From: Acanthochlamys bracteata
Lineage: Eukaryota; Streptophyta; Magnoliopsida; Pandanales; Velloziaceae
Direction: 5' to 3'
Assembly (NCBI GenBank): GCA_019914995.1
Contig: CM034142.1
Coordinates: 1,488,001 to 1,552,000, forward strand
DNA length: 64,000 bases
Shown here: in pieces, positions 10,390-20,340 of the stretch
Layout: each line of letters begins with the position of its first letter
How positions within the stretch are numbered: the first letter of the stretch is position 1
Translations under genes and position numbers: made by a program
Notes under the pieces: model-generated
What the model saw: the letters and a program-made list of their open reading frames with translations, nothing else
Database searches by the model: none
Told to the model about the DNA's origin: nothing

Positions 10390-10690
10390 TGGAGGTGCAC
10401 CAGCTAACATCAGGCTCTATAGGTACCCATATGTCCAGAAAACTGAGAATGAACGGGCAGTGGCAGAAATGCTATCCCAGGGGATAATTCGCCCAAATAG
10501 TTCCACATTTTTCTCAGTGATCCTACTTGTGAAGAAAAAGGATGGATCTTAAAAATTTTGTGTGGACTATCTGGCACTTAATGAGATAATAATTAAGGAA
10601 AAATTTGCAATACCCGTAATTGATGAGTTCTTGAATGAACTAAATGGAGCAAAGGTCTTTTCTAAATTGAATTTGGAAGAAGAAAAAAAT
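10390..10690 (+). pseudogene. Reverse transcriptase N-terminal fragment (Ty3/gypsy)
   Basis: Typical gypsy RT sequence. IIRPNSS with FSVILLVKKKDGS matches the family IIRPSxSPFSSPVLLVKKKDGS block. A stop follows, then [20 protein letters not shown] and a block ending VFSKLNL (family: CVDYRALNxxTxxxKFPIP...FSKLDL). The frame breaks off where a MITE is inserted. The YxDD active site and the rest of Pol are missing. Confidence 0.8.
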
Positions 10691-10890
10691 TTAGGAAGTA
10701 AATTTGATTTTATAACATTGTACAAAATTTATTTTAAATTTTAGAAAGTAAAAATAATTTATGTCGTAAGATCTTATTATTAGTTATTTTTATTATTTTT
10801 TAGATAAAAAAAGTAGAGCTTTTTCTTAAAACAAAATACTCTTAATTTTGAAAATTTTTTTTTGTAAACACTCCCAAAAGTGTCCTAAAT
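10690..10890. repeat. MITE family M1, copy c (inside the gypsy RT)
   Basis: A/T core with TTTTATAACATTG, TTTTAAATTTTAGAAAGTA and ATTTATGTCGTAAGATC, and a tail AAACACTCCCAAAAGTGTCCTAAAT. It follows directly on the FSKLNL codons of the RT and dates later than that insertion. Confidence 0.5.
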
Positions 10891-11059
10891 CACATTACTA
10901 GATCTTTTTAGTATACGAGGAATAAAGTAAAATTATGGATTTCTTAAAAAAACCATTAGAACTACTATTTCTCTATGATCTAACACAAACATTACTTACC
11001 AAAGAGATAATCTGTTTTTGCAGGAAGTCATGCAGCGTGTAAAGGTATATGTTACTAAT

Positions 11060-11405
11060 TTATGTAGGTATCATGGAAGAACTTGGATAATGTATTCTCC
11101 ACCGTGTGGTCAAGGCAATGTCTACCATTCGTTAAGGAGGTGGAGGAGCTATATATAGAAGGGAACGAGCCATTGTTTGAAGCATCAAGTAAAAGTTATA
11201 GCCAAACATACTATTGTAAAACTTTCTTTCTTAATGCTTAATATCTTTCAAGTGTTGCTCTTCTTTTACCTTATGTCCCATTTGCGCACAAACTCTTTAT
11301 CTATTTTACATAGCTATAATTGGAAGAAAGTTTGACTTAGTTGCTAAGTAGTGTGACTAAGTCTGTTACGGATCAAAGAAAAACGTTTAGGTCCGTGACA
11401 AGTAA
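11060..11405 (+). repeat. 5' LTR of the second LTR retrotransposon
   Basis: Pairs with 13530-13820. It contains a TATATATAGAAGGGA promoter-like site (about 11150) and ends near GGTCCGTGACAAG, after which a tRNA-primer-like stretch begins. Exact termini cannot be fixed because of divergence. Confidence 0.55.
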
Positions 11406-11859
11406 TATTAGAGTCAAGATTTGGCTAAAGAGATGGTAGTGAAAGTGATGTTATCATTCACGAGGAAGAAGAGAGTAAAATGAAGGTTCCCGAGATACGT
11501 AGGCAACCAAAAAGAAGTATAGGGATATGATGACGGAGGTGAACATAAGGCTTGCCAAGATGGAACTAGCCATGACCAATAGGATGAATCAGTTTAAGTA
11601 TGTATTCAAAATCATTGAGAAGCTCGAAAAGAGATAAAACAAACTTCGTGGGCAAATGCAATGGGCATCGAACATAGTGGTCAATTCAGACTCAAACTAA
11701 GGTAATGCTCTTAAAGACTCTCCTTTGGAGAGATTATGTCCTTTAGAGGGATACTGCAATCTTAGGAACGAGGTCATAATGCTGCTATCGAGCTGAGGGA
11801 TGTCAAACGAGATTAGACAGCTTGTAAGATGGCGGTTATATAAGGGGGGGTTGTCGTCA

Positions 11860-12600
11860 TACTCCTAACTTAAGCTCCTATGAAGGTAAAAGTTTCCAAA
11901 TCCAAGGCATATAAGGGGTTGAGAAACGCAAAGGAGATTGATAACATTTTGTGGAATTTGGAGCAGCTCTTTAGAAGTAATGACATCACGAAAATGCAAA
12001 TAAGATGGACCTTATTACTCTTTATCTTGAGGATACCGCAATGGTATGGTAAAAAACGAGGCATGCCAAAATAGAGAGTAGGACCTACACTATGGCCACT
12101 TGGGACGAGTTTAAGAGAGAACTCCAAGGGAAATCCTAACTTGTGAATGCTGAGCATGATGCAAGAATCAAACTTTGGCGCATCAAGGACTATATGAAGG
12201 AATTTTCAAACTTGATCTTAAAGATCTCAAACATCCCAAAGAAGGAGGCTCTCTTTGTTTTTAGGAAATGATCGCAATATTGGTAAGTTTGGAAATCCAA
12301 CGAAGCAGAACTCATATCTCAATTATGTTATTGCTATAACTAAATCCCTGATCTAGTTTAAGAAGCTCGAGAAGACTAAGGCTGAAGAGAAGGGCGATAG
12401 TAATGGAGATAGCTAATAAGTCCAGAAGGCAACACTCAACCCAGTTAGAATCAAGGGAGGCTCCCACAAAGATTAGAAAAGCAATGATAATAACAGAGGA
12501 AATGATAAGCAACTTTTAAAATGCTTTCTTTGTGACCAACTGCATATAGCTAAGAATTGCCAGAAAAAAATAAGTTCTCGACATTAATCGGAATAATGTA
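11860..12600 (+). pseudogene. gag remnant with zinc knuckle (gypsy type)
   Basis: A frame from 11880 reads GLRNAKEIDNILWNLEQLF, the signature start of plant gypsy retrotrans_gag domains (family: ...GxRxAKELENFLWDLEQYF). The capsid-like region then continues with shifts and stops. A CX2CX3HX4C zinc knuckle lies at 12522-12560 (CFLCDQLHIAKNC), the nucleocapsid part that binds RNA. No protease or polymerase can be read after it. Confidence 0.7.
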
Positions 12601-13529
12601 CGTAAGAATGAGTTCGCTACAACTTCTTAATGCCCTCAAAACCAAAGCTGCGATGCCGAAACGTGAGATGAATAGTCAAATTTACGTGACAACTAAATTT
12701 GGTGGATAGGAGGCCCGCACTTTGGTGGATAGGAGGGACACTCATAAATTTTTGAGGAGAAGGAAGCAATAAGTGTTGGCATCCGGTATGAGAGGGGGCA
12801 AGGATGGATAAAGTAGTAAATTCGGAGCCCAAGTCTGTTCTAGGTGTTACACGTAGGGTTAAAATTTTCGTAGATGAGTGATCCGGTATTGTTGACTTTT
12901 TCTTTATGCTGATGGATGATTACCCCCATTGTTCTTGGGATAAAGATAATAGATTATTTTAGGATGTGTATATCTTTTTCGTTAACTTTATGTGGATCTT
13001 AGATGAGAGAAATATGTGTATGGTACCTTTATCGCGATAATGAAATCTCCAAACTAGAACCATTTTGGCTACATAACCCTCGACAAGAAAGATAGAGGCA
13101 CAAACAGCATTCCAAATCAATCTAAAAGAGACAAGTCACCTCAACAATAAGCCAAAAGAGGATTCAAGCAGCTGTGCATCTTTAAAAGCTTAAAGTATTA
13201 TCATGACACCAAAACATGACGTGAAAGAAATATTAGGGCATCATTTTATGTACTGATCTATGTTATTCTGAGTACTTGGTAAAATAGAAGGGTCGGCCTC
13301 ACTGTGAGATAAGTTGGGAACAAAAAGACAATTTATGACAATTCCATCAAAAGATTGAAAAGTTTCGCTACCACAGCACTGCGATGAAAGCATCGCGAAG
13401 TAGGTAAGAGAAAATATCACGGTATAGCTATTTTACTTCTCTCCCCATCCTTATTGTCTTTTTGTCACGATAAAATGCCTTTTCGTCTTGCCAAATTTTC
13501 TTGTACACAAGGTAGGTATAAGATATGAA

Positions 13530-13820
13530 AGAATACTTTAGACAATTTTGGGAAAAGTTTAAAACTAATCTCCACCATCCGTTAAAAATGTGGAGGAGTT
13601 ATATATAGGTGGGAATGTACCTCATTTGGGGCATCAAGTAGCTAATCAAAGGATTGTAAACCTTCCTCTATTAAACCTTTTTTTCATGTGCTGTTCTCCT
13701 TTTCCTAAAGTCTCTTTTGTATTTTTAGATAGGTACAACTGGGAGAAATACTGATTTAGTTACCAAAAAATGTGACTAAGTGCTGCATGGACCAAAGAGA
13801 AAAATCTAGGGCCGTAATAA
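13530..13820 (+). repeat. 3' LTR of the second LTR retrotransposon
   Basis: Partner of 11060-11405: TATATATAGGTGGGA promoter-like site (about 13594), GGGGCATCAAGTAGC, GTGACTAAGTGCTG and GGACCAAAGAGAAAAA are shared in the same order. Ends near 13820. Confidence 0.55.
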
Positions 13821-13863
13821 TTGCCGCATGACCAAATGAAAAAGTCTTTGAACTCGATTGTAT

Positions 13864-13868
<5 letters not shown>

Positions 13869-13894
<26 letters not shown>

Positions 13895-13895
13895 G
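13869..13895. repeat. (CT)n microsatellite
   Basis: Uninterrupted CT dinucleotides (about 13 units) beside the 3' LTR. The 102-codon frame that starts here is an artefact. Confidence 0.9.
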
Positions 13896-14690
13896 TTTTA
13901 TTGTAGTCGGAGATGGAGGGACTATCTATCGAGCTAGAGACAGATCGCCGACGAATGAGAATGGGGAGCTAGTGCAGAGAGATGATATATACAGAACAAG
14001 GAGAAAACAAGCGGGGCAAAATGAAACATACCCTGTCAACGCTAGTGCGATATTTTTTTTCTCCCCTCTTATCATGGTGCAATGGTTTCACCATCAAATG
14101 AAATGGAGGGAAATTGTTTCCTCTTCCCCTCCATTCCCTTTCCACACCCTCAATCCAAACACATAGTAAAAGAGGGAGACCGATACGAAATGACATAACG
14201 AACTAATGTGACAAGACATTGTAGCATTCAAAAGAGAGACAAATCGAGTGGCTCTCCTAACAATTTGAATTTCAAGTTGAAGACGCCTTAGAGTAATCAG
14301 TCGAAGATGTAAAAAAGAAAGAAGGGAAGCTACAAAATAAGAGAGAGAAGAACACAAGACAATAAAAGTAGAGAAAACTTCAACCTTGAAGACACGTCGA
14401 TCTTAACTAATTCAAAAAGATCTTTAACATACTTTCTTAATCCTCTTCTTTTATTTTTATTGATTTTACTCATTAAGATGACAAACGCTTGTAATTGTGT
14501 GAGGGAGATTATAAAAACACACACGCAAACTTGTATTGAGTGCGGGTTGCACTTGGTGGGTGAGAAGGGCTTCGATAAATCTTTTTCGGATAGCTATTCA
14601 TTATAAGGGCTACGGTTTGTGTGACTTGAAAGACTTGGTGAAATTTAGGAGAGGCGTTTAGGTAGAATGCCGAGTCTCATTTTGTAGCAC
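13896..14690. other. Intergenic, no gene recognised
   Basis: Purine-rich AGAGAG/AGGGAG-type sequence and short frames on both strands without family resemblance. Confidence 0.4.
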
Positions 14691-15215
14691 TTGATAACAA
14701 TGTTTATCAAAATTTTGATTTGAATCTTAAAACTTTTATGATTTTACTTCACCAAAACGATCTCGATTTCAAGTAAAATTTTTTTGAATAAAATCCCACA
14801 CGGATCTCGATTTAAATCTTAAAATCGGTAAGATTTTGAATTTTATTTTCGAAAAAAATTTTGTAACTAACTAAATTTGAGGAAGTCTTTTGTAAAATTT
14901 TATGGAGTCTTCTATAAAATTTAAAAAAGTTTTCTGAAGAAGTATAATCTTGAAAAATTTTCTATAAAATATAGAGTGATTTTCTATAAAAGTCAATAAA
15001 AATTTGAAGTTTTTTAAATGTACTAACTTTTTTTAAAAAAATATTAAAACTTTTATAAAAAATCCTTAATAGTATTAAAAATTGTTTATAGAATTTATCA
15101 GTATGTAAAATCCTACAATCTTACTTTAAAATCTCGATTTTACGATTCTATTCAAGTGAAACGATCCTAGCTAAAATCCCGATTTTGACAATCTTGCTTG
15201 ATAAGAATAGCGAAC
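14690..15215. repeat. AT-rich inverted-end element (MITE family M2)
   Basis: The ends TTGATAACAATGTTTATCAAAATTTTGATT (left, from 14690; partial quote, first 20 nt TTGATAACAATGTTTATCAA) and CGATTTTGACAATCTTGCTTGATAA (right, last 20 nt TTGACAATCTTGCTTGATAA) are imperfect inverted repeats. Inside are repeated CTCGATTT(T/A)A and AAAATCT motifs. A related piece occurs at 61105-61275. Probably a non-autonomous DNA transposon. Confidence 0.45.
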
Positions 15216-15720
15216 TTCACTCCTTTAGGAAAGTGTTTGATTTTATTCACTTACTTCTGAACTACTCTACATAACTAAACTCTTCTCTATATAGAGACGG
15301 CTGAACTCCAGTCAGATACTATGTTGCTAAGCTATCTTTCTGTAGGAAATATCTTCACTTTCATTGGCTACCTTGTTTTTGTTTTGTTAAAAGTTTCTAC
15401 TTGAATTTTTTAATTTTCAACTCAATTTACCACTTACTTCTTGAGTTAATTGTTAAGGTTTTCTAAACAAAGTCAAAGAGCTTTCCTTCCAAAATTCGTT
15501 GAAGTGTTTATTCTCACTTTCCTTTTTTCCTCAAAAATTTCTTAACTGTCCTTGATATCCAATTTGGAAAAAATATTGACTTAAGAGATGTGATTAAGTA
15601 TAGCATGAGCTAATTTGTAGCCTGCGCACAAACCTAATGAAAAATGGCCTAATTATAACTTATTAATGGACTTTGTTGCATTGGTAGAGGCTACACATAT
15701 ATTCGTTTAGATTCAATAAT

Positions 15721-15910
15721 TGAATGATAAAATCACAAATTGATATTACTTGTTATTCTCAATAGAAGAGATATAATATATATATAAGATACAAGTATTT
15801 CAATTAGGAAGAATATCTAATTAGATAGGAAGAATATTTAATGAGATATTATCTAAATTAAGAATAATATCTAATTAGATAGTAAAAATATCTAATGAGA
15901 TATTTCAACA
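15721..15910 (-). repeat. 3' LTR of the copia element
   Basis: 190 bp, TG...CA. Minus strand begins TGTTGAAATATC and ends CATTCA. Rich in AATATCTAATTAGATA-type palindromic repeats. 28 bp shorter than the other LTR, which has an extra repeat unit. Confidence 0.9.
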
Positions 15911-15921
15911 CTCCCCCTCAA
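15911..15921 (-). other. Polypurine tract
   Basis: TTGAGGGGGAG on the minus strand immediately upstream of the 3' LTR, the plus-strand primer site in the usual copia place. Confidence 0.85.
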
Positions 15922-16560
15922 GTTAGTGCATAGATATCATACATGCCCAATTTGTTTAAGAACTTTGAGAATATATGTTTTGAAACTGCTTTGGTGAGAA
16001 TATCGGCCAATTGATCTTCTGATCGAATTTTAGGCAACTCCAAAATTTTTCCATCCAACTTCTCCTTAATGAAGAACCTGTCTACTTTAATATGTTTTAT
16101 GCGATCATATTGCACTGGATTATATCACATGCTGCTTTGCTATCATAGTATAACCGAATCGATGCTTAGCTGGAAAGCTAAATCTTCCAGAAGAAGTCTC
16201 AACCAATGCTTCGCAAAGTCGAAGTGCTAAACCTAAAAATTCAGCTTCTGCACTTGAGCGTGCTACAACATTCTGTTTTTTACTTCTCCATGTAAATAGA
16301 TTACCGTCAATAAAGGTAAAATAATATAAGGTGGACCGTCTATCATCAATTGCTCCAGCTCAATCAGCATCAATATATACATGTATATTTTGATAATTCA
16401 TATTCTTTATGAACAAAATTCTTTTTGCAAGAGCAGACTTCAGATACCTCAAAATACGCAATACTGCTTTCATATGTTGCTCTCCATGATTATGCATAAA
16501 TTGGTTGACTATTCAATGCATATGTAAGATCAGGTCTTGTATGTGCCAGCTACATCAACC
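15918..16560 (-). pseudogene. RNase H domain of the copia element
   Basis: The minus strand gives HIKVDRFFIKEKLDG and QLADILTKAVSKHIFSKFLN, the C-terminal signature of plant copia RNase H (family: HIDVRYHFIRE...LADIFTK). The upstream half (16120-16550) is in pieces with stops. Terminates just before the polypurine tract, as expected for Pol. Confidence 0.85.
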
Positions 16561-16561
16561 T

Positions 16562-17522
16562 TCATACTAGTCTCTGATATCTTCTTTTATTGGCTGGAAC
16601 CTGATTAGCCTCAATACATAACTTCATACCTTCTTCCACTGGTGTATCAATTGGTTGACATGCAGACATACCAGTCTCCTTTAAAAGGTCTAATGCATAC
16701 TTTCGTTGGGACAGAAAGATTTCCTTCTTATCGGGAAACTTCAATCCCAAGAAAATATTTTAAAGGACCAAGATCTTTCATTTCAAATTCTCTGAATAAG
16801 TAATATTACAATAGTTCTCTTTTTTTCAGATCATTTTCTATAACGATAATATCATCTACATATACAATGAGTGTAGTGAATTTGCCATACCTTTTCTTCA
16901 GAAATAATGTGTGATCCGAATTAGTCTGACGGTATCCAAATACTACTTTAGACTTTGTAAATCTTCCAAACCATACTCTTGGTAATTGCTTCATTCTATA
17001 AAGTGATTTCCTTAATTTACACACCTTCTGCCTCTGGATTTCTGATGAGATACACCCTGATGGAAGATCCATATAGACTTCTTCAATCAATTCACCATGT
17101 AGAAAGGCGTTCTTCACATCAAATTATTGCAGTGGCCAATCTAAATTCACAACTAAAGATAGCAAAACTCGAGCTGTGTTAATCTTATCTACAGAAGCAA
17201 ATGTATCTATGTAATCAATTCCGTAGGTTTGAGTATATCCTTTTGCCACCAATCTTGCTTTGAAGCTTTCGATTGTACCATCTGCTTTATACTTTACAGT
17301 ATATACCCATCGACATTCAACTACTGTCTTTCCTGGAGAAAGATCAACAAGTTCCCAAGTTCCATTTTTTTGTAAGGATTTCATCTCTTTATTCATACCT
17401 TCTTTCCATCTTGGATCATTTAAGGCTTCCTGCACACTATTAGGAATAGATAAAGTAGATAATTGATTTATAAATGACAGATTTGATTTTGATAGCTGAT
17501 GGTTAGACAAATAATGGCTCAT
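16562..17522 (-). pseudogene. Reverse transcriptase of the copia element
   Basis: Begins at 17522 and reads SVQEALNDPRWKEGMNKEM, then GTWELVDLSP and VECRWVYTVKYKADG. It then passes through a break to MKNAFLHGELIEEVYMDLP and the catalytic YVDD (about 16850) in the block VYVDDIIV. Then comes LKFPDKKEIFLSQRKYALDL. These are the standard copia RVT_2 blocks in order. At least two frame breaks separate them (near 17120 and 16760-16800). The polymerase motif itself is intact. Confidence 0.9.
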
Positions 17523-17669
17523 AGGGTATCTAGATTTATTAGAAAGTTCAGGTTCATATGTAGATTTAGGAATACCTCTATTGTGTCGGTATAGTAACTG
17601 TCTTGTAGATGGTTCAGAAACTAAATTAAGAACATCCTCAGCAGGCGACTAGTTTGTTATATCAGTTGA

Positions 17670-18780
17670 TTATGGAGCGAGGGCTTGTGTCATACCTTCA
17701 GTTCTAGAATGTCCGTTCCAATTTTGATCAAGGTCTAGATCAATCAAGTTCTCACCAATTGCTTCGGATTGGGAGTTATCGCCACTATTGTTCAGATCTA
17801 AATTGTCAACTTCTCGATTAACAAACTCTAACAATGCACCTTCTAACATAAGACGAGTTGGAGGATGATAACACCGATACCTCTTTTGAGATGCAGCATA
17901 TTCAAAAAATACATATCTCAAAGCTTGATGACTCAATTTGTTACGCTGGTGATTGTGAAGATGTACAAATGTGACACAGCCAAAAACACGGGGAGGCAAG
18001 CTCGCAATTGCCAGTGCAACAACTGCTTCCAAAAGAGATGCTAATTGTGTCTTAAAGTATATAATACTCCATGGTACCCGATTGATAAGATATGCAGCAG
18101 AAACAAGTGCTTCCCCCCAAATAACTTAACGGCATATGACCTTCTATCAATAAAGCATGAATCACCTCCAATAAGTGTCGATTCTTTCTCTCAGCAACTC
18201 CGTTTTGTTGAGGTGTATTAGGGCATGTTGTTTGATAAATTATTCTATGTGCTCTAAATACTGCTTGAGTGCGGAACACTAATATTCTCCAATATTATCT
18301 CTACGAAGAACTTGAACTTGTGTATTATATTGAGTCTGAACCATTTTATGAAATCTTTGAAATAAGCAATTCACTTCACCTTTAGATTTCAATAAATAAA
18401 GCCCCGACTTTCTGGTACAGTCATAAATAAAAGTGACAAACCATCATGATCTACCTAAGGTAGTAACTTTAGATGAACCCCAAACATCAGAATGTATTAT
18501 CATAAAAGGTAACGGACTTTTATTCAAACTCAAAGGAAAAGAAGTACGATGACTTTTTGGCAGTTCACAAATAACACACTGAAAACTAGAAAGATCTAAT
18601 TTTATAAACAAATTGGGAAATAATTTATTCAAATAACCAAAAGAAACATGCCCCGATCGTTGATGCCATAACAAGACTTCTGACTTTATCTTATCAACCT
18701 TTAAGCCACGAACAGTCAAAGGTTGATTTAACTTATCAGAACTCTTTGACAATAAATCCAGGTAATACAACTACCCTCGC
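17670..18780 (-). pseudogene. Integrase of the copia element (pre-integrase zinc finger plus core)
   Basis: From about 18770: LLWHQRSGHVSFGYLN (His-His) and CVICELPKSHR (Cys-Cys), the HHCC zinc finger of the GAG_pre-integrase domain. VWGSSKVTTLG opens the catalytic core (its DVWG Asp is present). TTCPNTPQQNGVAERKNRHL (about 18170-18230) holds the catalytic Glu. Downstream FGCVTFVHLHNHQRNKL matches the usual C-terminal block. The middle is broken by frameshifts and stops near 18050, 18290 and 18440. Confidence 0.85.
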
Positions 18781-19029
18781 TTAGTACCATAACCAATTGT
18801 CTATTATGTTCGAATGTCCTTAAATACACAAGATTCAGGACAAAATATTACAAAACAAGACAAAGTTTTGGTTATTTGAGAGACAGATAAAAGATTAATA
18901 CCAAAGGATGGAACAAATAAAACTGAATCTAAACTCAAAATATTATTGAAGGATACAGATCCTTCACCAATAACAGTGTTTAAATTACCATTTGCGGTTG
19001 AAACAAAATTTTGTGGGGATGGTTCAAGG

Positions 19030-19095
19030 GTTACGACATGTTTAGAATCAAATGTCATATGATCTGTAGCATCAGAATCAATTATCCATATACTA
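19030..19095 (-). pseudogene. Aspartic protease active-site region of the copia element, mutated
   Basis: The minus strand reads WIIDSDATDHMTFDS. Plant copia proteases have DSGATDHM here; the Gly of the Asp-Ser-Gly motif is Asp (GAT at 19071-19073). A change in this glycine is expected to abolish activity. Confidence 0.8.
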
Positions 19096-19201
19096 TTAAA
19101 AATAGGTGTTGAAGTGTCTAAAATCGTACCTCCATTATCTGCAGCCGCAACTAATGCTGAGGCCTATTTAGTGCCAACATCGTCCTATATCTTTGTCTCA
19201 G

Positions 19202-20060
19202 CTAATGCAGTAACATGAAAGTTCTTGGAATTTTGCTTCTGTCGATCCCACCAGTCTGGATATCCAATAAGTTCAAAACATTTACTTTTGGTATGGCCAG
19301 ATTTATTGCAATGAGTGCATTTGTAGGTTGACTCATGTGCAACTTTAAACTTTGTTGATTCCATACCATCATAGCGGAAGCTTTAGACTTCTTAGACTCA
19401 CTATTCAGAGTAGATCGATGCACCGCCTCACGACGGACTAACGAATAGCATTCTTCTAAATCTGAAACTGATTCTTTGCAAAGAATTTCTCCACGAATCT
19501 GTTCAAAATTATTGTCCAATCCAGCAAAAAATATGTGGACTTTTAGTCGCTCAATGGACTTTCTATACGCCACAATATCATCAGGATCTTTCATTACCAC
19601 CTTATCACGATGGTCTAATTTTCAAAAAATTTCGGTCAGTTCTCCATAATATTTAGAAAGAGATTTTCCACATTGCTTAGCGGTGAAGGCTCTTTGGTTT
19701 AAAGAGAATACCTATAGTTCGTCACTTCCATCATAAAACGCCTTCGACAAAACACTCCAAATTTCACGAGCAGTGATAAGAGCAAATAACGCTTCATAAT
19801 GTCTGGAGTCATAGACATTAGTAGCCACCGTTTAACTTTTTGATTTTCACCATACCATTTTTCATATTCATTTTCTGATTCATCGGATGGTTTTGCCTTG
19901 CCACGAATATAAGAGCGCTTCTCTTTTCAGCAATATGCATCTCTATTAATTGAGACAAAATATCATAATTAGTCTCATTAAAAATAATTCTTGAGTTGAA
20001 TACATCGTCTGATTGAATGATAACTGGAGTGATTCCATACATAACTGTTGTCCTCCCCTT
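19202..20060 (-). pseudogene. gag of the copia element with zinc knuckle
   Basis: The start MYGITPVIIQSDDVFN (about 20040) leads into a copia Gag (NYDILSQLIEMHIAEKR, then WYGEN-type block). It continues after a break with VMKDPDDIVAYRKSIERL and VHIFFAGLDNNFEQIRGEIL. The CX2CX4HX4C zinc knuckle CTHCNKSGHTKSKC is at 19278-19319. The frame changes at about 19600-19820 and 19350. Confidence 0.85.
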
Positions 20061-20106
20061 CCCTTTTTTTTTTTTTTTTTGGTATAACAATGGTAAAATC
20101 AGGTTT

Positions 20107-20121
20107 GGCTCTAGTACCAAA
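20107..20121 (-). other. Primer-binding site of the copia element
   Basis: TTTGGTACTAGAGCC on the minus strand, right behind the 5' LTR. It resembles the initiator-Met tRNA site TGGTATCAGAGC with an altered centre. Confidence 0.75.
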
Positions 20122-20122
20122 T

Positions 20123-20340
20123 TGAATGATAAAATCACAAGTTGATATTACTTGTTGTTATTCTTAATAGAAGAGGTACAATATATATAGAAAATACAAG
20201 TATTTCAATTAGGAAGAATATCTAATATCTAAATTAGGAAAAATATCTAATTAGATAGGAAGAATATCTAATGAGATATTATCTAAATTATGAATAATAT
20301 CTAATTAGATAGTAAAAATATCTAATGAGATATTTCAACA
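20123..20340 (-). repeat. 5' LTR of the copia element
   Basis: 218 bp TG...CA partner of 15721-15910. It differs by an extra (TATCTAAATTAGGAAAAA)-type unit and scattered substitutions. Confidence 0.9.

Larger units (their letters stand above)
7915..10690 (+). mobile_element. Decayed Ty3/gypsy retrotransposon (partial)
   Basis: LTR-like right end (about 7915-8130, with TATAAATAAAG and an end at CTTGTATCAAC) is followed by the PBS-like TTGGTGTCAGAGG (8127-8139). The tRNA-iMet type is TGGTATCAGAGC. Next come a gag remnant, an aspartic protease and an RT fragment, all on +. The integrase part and a 3' LTR are not seen; an unrelated LTR-like block lies between protease and RT. Frameshifts and stops are throughout, so the element is dead. 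Confidence 0.75.
11050..13830 (+). mobile_element. Second decayed LTR retrotransposon (gypsy-type gag, both LTRs recognisable)
   Basis: A left LTR (about 11060-11400) and right LTR (about 13530-13820) share CTACCATTCGTTAA.../CCACCATCCGTTAA..., GGAGGAG(C/T)TATATATAG, GGGGCATCAAGTA-like, TCTTTT...CATTTTAGATAG, GTGACTAAGT and GGACCAAAGA(G/A)AAA. They are clearly diverged, so the insertion is old. A PBS-like AGTAATATTAGAGTCA sits after the left LTR (about 11402). The interior carries only a gag remnant and unassignable sequence, so it was non-autonomous or internally deleted. Confidence 0.7.
15718..20340 (-). mobile_element. Full-length, inactive Ty1/copia retrotransposon
   Basis: Two LTRs (15721-15910 and 20123-20340) of one sequence bracket minus-strand copia genes in the family order gag-protease-integrase-RT-RNase H. 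The PBS follows the 5' LTR and a polypurine tract precedes the 3' LTR. TCAAT occurs at 15713-15717 and again at 20341-20345, a likely 5 bp target duplication. Three extra bases (AAT) lie between the left copy and the LTR and match the bases next to the other LTR inside the element. Many stops, frameshifts and an altered protease active site make it non-autonomous now. Confidence 0.9.

Noticed and set aside
13858..14524. Frames near the CT microsatellite
   Set aside because: Low complexity; no family resemblance and no splice context.
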